NCBI GenBank assembly: GCA_030618925.1 | Contig: JAUXCK010000243.1 | Coordinates: 1 to 5,171 of the forward strand | Direction of reading: 5' to 3' | Length of the DNA: 5,171 bases | Origin: Desulfobacteraceae bacterium | Lineage (GTDB): Bacteria; Desulfobacterota; Desulfobacteria; Desulfobacterales; SURF-7 | Part shown: positions 1-5,171 of the stretch, one piece after another | Layout: the number at the start of each line of letters is the position of its first letter | Numbering within the stretch: position 1 is the stretch's first letter | Made by a program: the position numbers and the translations under genes | Notes under the pieces: model-generated | Told to the model about the DNA's origin: nothing | Seen by the model: only the letters and a program-made list of their open reading frames with translations | Database searches by the model: none

Positions 1-21
1 CTTGGCCTCCGACTTAGAGAC

Positions 22-84
22 GATTGTTCTGATTGTTGATATTGGTTAGATTGGTTGAGTTGGTTTAATGGGTTGGATTAGTTT
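22..84 (+). repeat. Imperfect 9-bp tandem repeat array (GATTGGTTN) in the secA leader
   Basis: Seven consecutive nonamers can be laid end to end: gattgttct, gattgttga, tattggtta, gattggttg, agttggttt, aatgggttg, gattagttt. The GGTT core falls at 44, 53, 62 and 71, an exact 9-bp period, with degenerate cores at 26, 35 and 80. The array occupies most of the sequence upstream of secA and ends just before its ribosome binding site, so it probably lies in or near the 5' untranslated leader. A related array in the opposite orientation precedes clpS. Its function is unknown; it could be a dispersed low-complexity repeat, a protein-binding site or an RNA element. The periodicity is directly visible. 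Confidence 0.8.
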
Positions 85-85
85 C

Positions 86-93
86 AAAGGAAG
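86..93 (+). promoter_or_regulatory. Ribosome binding site of secA
   Basis: AAAGGAAG lies 9 nt before the ATG at 103 and is a good Shine-Dalgarno match. It decides the start: the next in-frame ATG at 115 would give the more E. coli-like N-terminus MLTKIFGS but has no purine-rich site at a proper distance. Confidence 0.75.
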
Positions 94-102
94 ATTGACC
101 AT

Positions 103-2625
103 ATGATTTCCGGTATGTTAACGAAAATTTTCGGCAGCAAAAATGACAGGGTCCTCAAAACGCTGCAGCCCATTGTTGAAGTGATCAATAACAAAGAGGC
201 GGGTATCCAGGCCATGGATGATGCCGGGCTTAAAAGTCAAACCAATGTGTTCAAGCAGCGCATTGAAAATGGGGAATCCCTTGAAGATATTCTGCCTGAC
301 GCTTTTGCCGTGGTGAGGGAAGCCTCCCGACGGGTTCTTGAGATGCGGCATTTTGACTGTCAGCTTATCGGGGGAATTGTTCTGCATCAAGGTAAAATAG
401 CCGAGATGAAAACCGGCGAAGGAAAAACCCTGGTGGCCACCCTCCCGGCGTACCTGAACGCACTTACAGGAAAAGGCGTCCATATCATCACGGTAAATGA
501 TTACCTGGCAACCAGAGACGCTGAATGGATGGGGCAGCTCTACACGTTTCTCGGCCTTTCATTCGGCACCATTCTTCACGGTCTGAGCGACAAGGAACGC
601 CTGGAAAATTATGGTGCGGATATCAGTTATGGGACCAATAACGAGTTTGGATTTGATTATCTTCGGGATAACATGAAATTCGATTCCAAATCACTTGTGC
701 AGGGGGATCTCAATTTTGCAATTGTGGATGAGGTAGACTCCATATTGATAGACGAGGCGAGAACCCCTTTGATCATCTCCGGCCCGGCAGAAAAGTCAAC
801 GAGTCTTTATTTTCAAGTCAACAACATCATTCCGGGTCTTGATAAGGATAAAGATTATACCATTGATGAAAAAGCCAGGGCTGCTGTGCTCACCGAGGAA
901 GGGGTGGCAAAGGCTGAAAAAAAACTGCAGGTGGAAAATCTATACGATCCCGGTAATATCGAGATGCTTCATCACACCAACCAGGCATTAAAGGCCCATA
1001 CCCTGTTCAAGCGAGATGTGGATTATATCGTCAAAAATGGCGAGGTGATCATTGTGGATGAATTTACCGGAAGGCTCATGCCGGGGCGCCGGTACAGCGA
1101 GGGCCTTCACCAGGCCCTTGAAGCCAAGGAAAATGTAAAAATCGAGAATGAAAACCAGACCCTGGCGACGATTACGTTTCAGAATTATTTTAGAATGTAC
1201 GACAAATTGTCAGGGATGACCGGTACGGCAGATACGGAAGCAGCTGAATTCAAGAAAATATATGATCTGGATGTGTCGGTGATGCCCACCAATATGCCAA
1301 TGATTCGCACGGACTATCCAGACGCCATCTATAAGACAACACAAGAAAAATATGAGGCGGTGCTAGATGAAATCGTTGATCTCCATAAAAAGGGACAACC
1401 GGTTTTAGTGGGCACGATTTCCATTGATGTCTCGGAAAGTTTGAGCAAAAAATTGAAGAAAAGAGGGATTAAACACGAGGTGTTGAATGCCAAACATCAT
1501 AGCAAGGAGGCTGAAATCGTGTCCATGGCCGGCCAAAAAGGGTCGGTCACCATTTCAACAAACATGGCGGGCCGGGGTACCGATATTGTGCTGGGCGATG
1601 GGGTCACGGACCTTGGCGGGCTTCATATCCTGGGGACCGAACGGCATGAAAGCCGGCGGATCGATAATCAACTCAGGGGGCGTTCCGGCAGGCAGGGGGA
1701 TCCGGGCTCATCCCGTTTTTATCTTTCACTTGATGACGACCTTCTCCGGATATTCGGGGGGGAACGTATTTCAGGCGTGATGAGCCGCCTGGGGATGGAA
1801 GAAGGGGAGCCCATCGAGCACAACCTCATCAGCAAAGCCATAGAAAATGCACAGCGAAAGGTTGAGGGGCACAATTTTGATATCCGGAAACAGCTGATCG
1901 AATATGATGATGTGATGAACCAGCAGCGGGAGGTCATATACCGGCAGCGCCGTGAATTGCTGAAAGGTGGGAGTCTGAAGGGTGTGTTCGAAGATATGAT
2001 CAGAGACAAGGCGGAAGAGGTCGCCTTTAATTTTACTGATGAAAAAACCCATCCGGAAGAATGGGACACCAAAGCCATAAATGACGCGGTATTCAGCCAG
2101 TTTAACCTCCGCTTGGGGTTTAATGATGATATTTTGAGCGGCCTTTCAGTGGAAGGCCTGGTACAGATGATCAATGATGCCGCCCTTGAAAAATATAATG
2201 AAAAAGAAAAAACCATCGGCACAGAAGAGTTCAGGCAGATGGAACGCTATTTCATGCTTCAGACCGTCGACCACCTGTGGAAAGACCATTTGCTGAGCAT
2301 GGATCATTTAAAGGAAGGGATAGGCCTCAGGGGGTATGCCCAGCAAAATCCTTTGATCGTGTATAAAAAAGAGGGTTTTGCCATGTTTCAGGAGATGATC
2401 TCACGGGTGAAAGAGGAAACCCTCAATATCATGTTCAGAATCCAGCTCGTTAATCAGGAAAATGTGGAGGATTTACAGAAGCCAAAGCAAAACAACCTGG
2501 TTTTTTCCCACGGGGACGGCACGGAGAAGAAAAAACCCGTCAAAAGGGAAGGGACGAAAGTGGGCAGGAATTCTCCCTGCCCCTGCGGCAGCGGGAAGAA
2601 ATACAAGAAATGCTGCGGCCGGTAA
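103..2625 (+). CDS. secA: Preprotein translocase subunit SecA (motor ATPase)
   Basis: SecA is the cytoplasmic and membrane-peripheral ATPase that pushes unfolded preproteins through the SecYEG channel. The sequence shows the complete family architecture in 840 aa (E. coli is about 900). NBD1 has the Q-motif glutamine at Q87, Walker A GEGKT at 105-109 (K108) and the DEVD Walker B at 209-212. The preprotein cross-linking domain lies at roughly 221-362. NBD1 resumes at MYDKLSGMTGTAD from 365. NBD2 carries TNMAGRGTD at 486-494 and the arginine-finger motif QLRGRSGRQG at 523-532. The helical scaffold/wing region includes HLWKDHLL around 724-731 and RGYAQQNP from 743. The tail is a SEC-C zinc-binding motif with C826, C828, C837 and C838; the last pair is CC where E. 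coli has CH. In E. coli this tail binds SecB and phospholipid. The ATG at 103 is chosen for its ribosome binding site. No SecM-like regulator is visible in the 102 bp available upstream. The gene appears intact. Confidence 0.98.
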   Translation: MISGMLTKIFGSKNDRVLKTLQPIVEVINNKEAGIQAMDDAGLKSQTNVFKQRIENGESLEDILPDAFAVVREASRRVLEMRHFDCQLIGGIVLHQGKIAEMKTGEGKTLVATLPAYLNALTGKGVHIITVNDYLATRDAEWMGQLYTFLGLSFGTILHGLSDKERLENYGADISYGTNNEFGFDYLRDNMKFDSKSLVQGDLNFAIVDEVDSILIDEARTPLIISGPAEKSTSLYFQVNNIIPGLDKDKDYTIDEKARAAVLTEEGVAKAEKKLQVENLYDPGNIEMLHHTNQALKAHTLFKRDVDYIVKNGEVIIVDEFTGRLMPGRRYSEGLHQALEAKENVKIENENQTLATITFQNYFRMYDKLSGMTGTADTEAAEFKKIYDLDVSVMPTNMPMIRTDYPDAIYKTTQEKYEAVLDEIVDLHKKGQPVLVGTISIDVSESLSKKLKKRGIKHEVLNAKHHSKEAEIVSMAGQKGSVTISTNMAGRGTDIVLGDGVTDLGGLHILGTERHESRRIDNQLRGRSGRQGDPGSSRFYLSLDDDLLRIFGGERISGVMSRLGMEEGEPIEHNLISKAIENAQRKVEGHNFDIRKQLIEYDDVMNQQREVIYRQRRELLKGGSLKGVFEDMIRDKAEEVAFNFTDEKTHPEEWDTKAINDAVFSQFNLRLGFNDDILSGLSVEGLVQMINDAALEKYNEKEKTIGTEEFRQMERYFMLQTVDHLWKDHLLSMDHLKEGIGLRGYAQQNPLIVYKKEGFAMFQEMISRVKEETLNIMFRIQLVNQENVEDLQKPKQNNLVFSHGDGTEKKKPVKREGTKVGRNSPCPCGSGKKYKKCCGR

Positions 2626-2634
2626 CGCCATCCT

Positions 2635-2659
2635 TCAGGTGCCTGATCACTTCTTTTTT
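2635..2659 (+). terminator. Weak intrinsic-terminator-like hairpin after secA
   Basis: Ten bases after the secA stop, TCAGG and CCTGA (2635-2639 and 2642-2646) can pair, in practice as a 4-bp stem with a 4-nt loop. A T-rich stretch with six consecutive Ts at 2654-2659 follows. The stem is short and separated from the T-tract by about 7 nt, so this is a marginal terminator. Its position, and the promoter-like sequence downstream, support it ending the secA transcript. Confidence 0.3.
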
Positions 2660-2695
2660 CCCTATGTCCTGCTTCAGCCCATTTTCATTTCGACC

Positions 2696-2724
2696 TTGAT
2701 TTTTCCCTGTACAGATCTTACACT
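2696..2724 (+). promoter_or_regulatory. Candidate sigma70-type promoter for clpS-clpA
   Basis: TTGATT at 2696-2701 (4/6 match to TTGACA) and TACACT at 2719-2724 (4/6 match to TATAAT) are separated by exactly 17 bp. Transcription would begin near 2731 and give a leader of about 110 nt containing the whole second repeat array. The spacer holds the 8-bp palindrome CTGTACAG at 2707-2714, which could be an operator half or chance. This is a motif match only. Confidence 0.4.
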
Positions 2725-2765
2725 CTAAGAAGGTTGGGTAGAACGAAGCAAAATCCGATGAACCT

Positions 2766-2807
2766 GTTTGGTTGGTTAAATTGGTTAACCAATCCAACCA
2801 ATCTAAC
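2766..2807. repeat. Imperfect inverted repeat centred on a 14-bp perfect palindrome
   Basis: ATTGGTTAACCAAT at 2780-2793 is a perfect palindrome. Around it the pairing extends to 2770-2786 against 2787-2803, broken by two mismatches (2778/2779 with 2795/2794) and one G-T pair, and after one more mismatch three further pairs carry it to 2766 and 2807. In RNA it would form a hairpin with a UUAA loop. No T-tract follows, so it does not resemble an intrinsic terminator. It arises where two GGTT nonamers on the left meet the reverse-orientation AACC nonamers on the right. Confidence 0.75.
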
Positions 2808-2829
2808 CAATTAAACCAATATAACCAGT
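2787..2829 (-). repeat. 9-bp tandem repeat array (AACCAATNN) before clpS, inverse of the secA-leader array
   Basis: AACC begins at 2787, 2796, 2805, 2814 and 2823, an exact 9-bp period over five units (aaccaatcc, aaccaatct, aaccaatta, aaccaatat, aaccagttg). Read on the minus strand this is the ATTGGTTNN unit found upstream of secA. Positions 2795-2811 are the exact reverse complement of 41-57 (17 bp). The array ends about 14 bp before the clpS start, so it should lie in the clpS mRNA leader as an A/C-rich stretch with little internal self-complementarity. Its role is unknown. Confidence 0.8.
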
Positions 2830-2842
2830 TGTTGAAAGACCT

Positions 2843-3157
2843 ATGGGCTCAATCGACCAGGAAACAAATAATAAGGTATCTACAGAATCCAGGCGGAAAG
2901 TATCAGAACCCCCCATGTACAAGGTTCTGATTCACAACGACGATTACACGACAATGGATTTTGTGGTTGAAATTCTGATGGTTATTTTTAAAAAACCCCA
3001 GGAGGATGCCATTCAGGTCATGTTAAACGTGCATCGGGAGGGGGTCGGGATTTGCGGTGTTTATCCATATGAAATGGCTGAAACAAAAGTTGAATCCGTA
3101 CATTTGCTGGCCGGTGAAAACGACTTTCCCTTAAAATGTACCATGGAAAAGGAGTGA
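2843..3157 (+). CDS. clpS: ATP-dependent Clp protease adaptor protein ClpS
   Basis: ClpS is a small cytoplasmic adaptor that recognises N-degron substrates (bulky hydrophobic N-terminal residues) and delivers them to the ClpA N-domain for unfolding and degradation by ClpP. The 104-aa product matches the usual length. It has a polar, probably flexible N-terminal extension of about 24 residues followed by the folded core beginning MYKVLIHNDDYTTMDFV. The N-degron pocket residues are all present: N32, D33, D34, T36, M38 and H64, equivalent to E. coli N34, D35, D36, T38, M40 and H66. The signature ICGVYPYEMAETKV and the C-terminal PLKCTMEKE are also typical. The ATG at 2843 is chosen because it gives the full N-terminal extension needed for delivery in studied homologues; a start at Met25 would remove it. 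Its ribosome binding site is poor (GAAAG at 2834-2838, 4 nt from the ATG). clpA follows after 4 bp, confirming the functional pairing. Confidence 0.97.
   Translation: MGSIDQETNNKVSTESRRKVSEPPMYKVLIHNDDYTTMDFVVEILMVIFKKPQEDAIQVMLNVHREGVGICGVYPYEMAETKVESVHLLAGENDFPLKCTMEKE
3147..3154 (+). promoter_or_regulatory. Ribosome binding site of clpA, inside the end of clpS
   Basis: AAAAGGAG ends 7 nt before the clpA ATG at 3162 and lies within the last codons of clpS (Glu-Lys-Glu). A strong site overlapping the end of the upstream gene suggests translational coupling of adaptor and unfoldase. Confidence 0.8.
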
Positions 3158-3161
3158 TTTG

Positions 3162-5171
3162 ATGATCAGCAAGGAATTAAGCGCCACACTTGGTTTTGCC
3201 GTACGGGAGGCCAAGAAGAGACGCCATGAGTATGTCTGCCTGGAGCATGTTCTTTTTGCCATCGCGCATGACACGGCAGGTGTTGAATTGCTTGAAACTT
3301 GCGGGGGAAACATTGAAAACCTGCGAAAGGGCCTTGAGAAGTTCCTGGCGGACCGGGTGGACAGTATACCTGAAGACGGTGATTATGTGCTTCAGCAAAC
3401 CATTGGATTCCAGAGGGTCATTCAGCGGGCGGTGAACCATGCCCGGTCTGCAGAAAAAAAAGAAGTCACGCTGGGAGACGTACTGGCCTCCATTTATCAG
3501 GAAAAAGATTCCTATGCCGTCTATCTGTTGGCCCAGGAAGGCATTTCACGTCTTGATATTCTCAACTATATCTCCCACGGCGTGGCCATAGAACTCCCAA
3601 AACCAGAACTCCAAAAATTAGATGGCTCCGAAGGTCCCGGGGGATTTGCCAGGCAGGCGAAAAAGAAAAAGGCCGACCCCCTGGCCCTGTATACCAGCGA
3701 TCTTGTCAAACGGGCCAGAGAGGGAAAACTGGATCCATTAATCGGGCGTAAGGTTGAACTCAATCGCACCATCCAGGTGCTTTGCCGCAGGCGCAAGCAC
3801 AACCCGGTCTTTGTGGGCGAACCCGGCGTGGGGAAAACCGCTATGGCCGAGGGCCTGGCCCAGATGGTGTGTGACGGGAAGGTGCCTGATCTTTTAAAAG
3901 ACACCCGTATTTTTGCCCTTGATCTCGGCGCCCTTCTTGCCGGTACAAAGTTCAGGGGTGATTTTGAGCAGCGGCTGAAACATGTGATCGCGGCTTTGAA
4001 AAAGGTAAAGGATGCGATTCTTTTTATAGATGAAATACATACCATCGTGGGTGCAGGGGCCACCAGCAGCGGTTCCATGGATGCATCCAATATTTTGAAA
4101 CCGGTTCTCACAAGCGGTGACATCAAGTGCATCGGCTCCAGTACCTATGAGGAGTACAACAACCATTTTGAGAAAGACCGGGCCCTGTCCAGACGGTTTG
4201 AGAAAATTGAGATTCCTGAGCCGGATATCAAGGAGACCATTCGGATTTTAAAGGGGCTTAAAACACACTATGAAGCGCATCATGGCATTGTATATACGGA
4301 AAGTGCCCTGAGGGCAGCGGCCGAGCTGTCAGCCAAGTATCTGAACGATCGCTACCTGCCCGATAAGGCCATTGACGTGATCGATGAAACAGGTGCATTT
4401 ATTCGGCTGACAGGTGCTTCCCGTCGAAAGAAAATTCATGGCTCGGATATTGAAAAGATTGTGGCCATGATGGCAAGAATTCCCACCCAGAGCGTGTCCA
4501 CCAACGACAAATCAAAGCTTGAATCCCTGGATAAGAGGATCAAGGAGAAGGTGTTTGGTCAGGATTCGGCCATCCGGTCTCTGGTGACATCCATTAAAAG
4601 AAGCCGCGCAGGGCTGGGGGATCCTGAAAAGCCCATCGGGTCGTTTCTGTTTACTGGGCCCACCGGGGTCGGGAAGACAGAGGTGTCAAAACAGCTTGCC
4701 CGTGTTCTGGGGGTTGAATTTATCCGGTTTGACATGAGCGAGTACATGGAAAAACATGCCGTGGCCCGCCTGATAGGCGCACCGCCCGGCTATATCGGGT
4801 TTGAGCAGGGGGGGTTGCTGACAGACGGTATTCGAAAACACCCCCACAGCGTGCTTCTGCTGGATGAAATCGAAAAAGCCCATATGGACCTCTTTAATAT
4901 CCTGCTCCAGATAACGGATCATGCCACATTGACGGACAATAATGGAAAGAAGGCGGATTTCAGAAACGTGATTCTGATCATGACTTCCAATGCCGGATCC
5001 AGGGAGATGACGGCCCAGACCATTGGATTTGGAAATCCGGAGGATGATTCCGGAAGCAAGGGGAAAAAGGCCATTGAAAAATTTTTCAGCCCGGAGTTCA
5101 GGAACAGGCTGGACGGGATTATTGCGTTCAGTGCATTAACCCCCGGCATCATGGAAAGGGTTGTGGATAAA
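3162..5171 (+). CDS. clpA: ATP-dependent Clp protease ATP-binding subunit ClpA (3' end beyond window)
   Basis: ClpA is a hexameric AAA+ unfoldase that threads substrates, including those brought by ClpS, into the ClpP peptidase. The reading frame from ATG 3162 is open for 670 codons to the last base; E. coli ClpA is 758 aa, so roughly 85-90 residues are missing at the C-terminus. Seen in order: Clp N-domain (about 1-143, with the FQRVIQRAVNHA repeat segment); a linker (about 144-175) with a lysine run at 167-170; AAA+ D1 with Walker A GEPGVGKT at 219-226, pore loop KFRGDFE around F264 and Walker B LFIDE ending at D290-E291; AAA+ D2 with Walker A GPTGVGKT at 499-506, pore loop GYIGF (Y544), Walker B LLLDE ending at D568-E569, and FRNRLD with arginine R649. 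The short region between D1 and D2 lacks a long coiled-coil middle domain, which separates ClpA from ClpB and ClpC. The ClpP-docking loop reads IGF (621-623), where E. coli ClpA has IGL. No frameshift was found. Confidence 0.97.
   Translation, partial: MISKELSATLGFAVREAKKRRHEYVCLEHVLFAIAHDTAGVELLETCGGNIENLRKGLEKFLADRVDSIPEDGDYVLQQTIGFQRVIQRAVNHARSAEKKEVTLGDVLASIYQEKDSYAVYLLAQEGISRLDILNYISHGVAIELPKPELQKLDGSEGPGGFARQAKKKKADPLALYTSDLVKRAREGKLDPLIGRKVELNRTIQVLCRRRKHNPVFVGEPGVGKTAMAEGLAQMVCDGKVPDLLKDTRIFALDLGALLAGTKFRGDFEQRLKHVIAALKKVKDAILFIDEIHTIVGAGATSSGSMDASNILKPVLTSGDIKCIGSSTYEEYNNHFEKDRALSRRFEKIEIPEPDIKETIRILKGLKTHYEAHHGIVYTESALRAAAELSAKYLNDRYLPDKAIDVIDETGAFIRLTGASRRKKIHGSDIEKIVAMMARIPTQSVSTNDKSKLESLDKRIKEKVFGQDSAIRSLVTSIKRSRAGLGDPEKPIGSFLFTGPTGVGKTEVSKQLARVLGVEFIRFDMSEYMEKHAVARLIGAPPGYIGFEQGGLLTDGIRKHPHSVLLLDEIEKAHMDLFNILLQITDHATLTDNNGKKADFRNVILIMTSNAGSREMTAQTIGFGNPEDDSGSKGKKAIEKFFSPEFRNRLDGIIAFSALTPGIMERVVDK

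Noticed and set aside
2..49. Possible C-terminal tail of an upstream gene (frame reading LASDLETIVLIVDIG then stop)
   Set aside because: It is only 15 codons, mostly inside the repeat array, with no recognisable motif. Other frames stop at 15-17 and 37-39 equally well, so no upstream gene can be assigned.
22..84. CRISPR array
   Set aside because: Units are 9 bp in direct tandem without spacers, far from the repeat-spacer layout of CRISPR.
1719..2222. Minus-strand open frame of 167 codons inside secA
   Set aside because: It lies fully antisense to conserved SecA coding sequence, its translation is serine/arginine-rich without domain features, and it is a shadow of codon usage.
2707..2714. 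CTGTACAG as a LexA/SOS box
   Set aside because: It lacks the CTG-N10-CAG spacing of the E. coli box and the CGAAC-type of others; an 8-bp palindrome is expected by chance at this scale.
2540..2797. Minus-strand frame starting in the repeat array (MDWLTNLTNQ)
   Set aside because: Its start lies in the low-complexity repeat and it runs antisense into the end of secA with no ribosome binding site or known domain.
2742..2933. Open plus-strand frame reading NQS-NQS-NQL-NQY-NQL through the clpS leader into clpS
   Set aside because: A 9-bp repeat is three codons long and so stays stop-free trivially. The frame has no ATG with a ribosome binding site and overlaps the convincing clpS frame.
3566..4132. 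Minus-strand open frame of 188 codons opposite clpA
   Set aside because: It is antisense to the conserved N-domain/D1 region of ClpA and has no recognisable protein features, so it is a shadow ORF.

Overview
The window reads as chromosomal housekeeping DNA from a Gram-negative bacterium. The SecA, ClpS and ClpA sequences are all proteobacterial in type, and the ClpS plus ClpA pair excludes most Gram-positive bacteria. The overall flavour (moderate GC genes, secA beside clpS-clpA, low-complexity TTGGTT-type repeats between genes) suggests a sulfate-reducer-like lineage of Desulfobacterota / Deltaproteobacteria. That placement is an inference and cannot be proven from the sequence alone.

Layout: positions 1-102 are a non-coding leader made largely of an imperfect 9-bp tandem repeat (consensus GATTGGTTN). 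Next comes a complete secA (103-2625, 840 aa). A 217-bp intergenic region (2626-2842) follows, with a weak terminator-like hairpin, a plausible sigma70-type promoter, and a second 9-bp repeat array. This second array is mostly the reverse complement of the first and forms a long imperfect inverted repeat. Then comes a complete clpS (2843-3157, 104 aa), and 4 bp later clpA begins (3162) and runs open off the right edge of the window (670 codons present). I translated clpA by eye through to the last base and found no frameshift.

Functionally, SecA is the ATPase motor that drives preproteins through SecYEG. ClpS is the N-degron adaptor that hands substrates to the ClpA unfoldase, which feeds ClpP. 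clpS and clpA form a tight, probably translationally coupled operon. secA is probably a separate transcription unit, because a candidate terminator and promoter lie between it and clpS.

The protein-coding content is ordinary. The part that is not explained by known genes is the pair of 9-bp-periodic repeat arrays in front of secA and in front of clpS. They share an exact 17-bp sequence in opposite orientations, bracket secA, and sit in both 5' leaders. They are the best candidates for something undescribed here, either a lineage-specific dispersed repeat or a regulatory RNA/DNA element. No mobile element, CRISPR array, tRNA or rRNA was seen.
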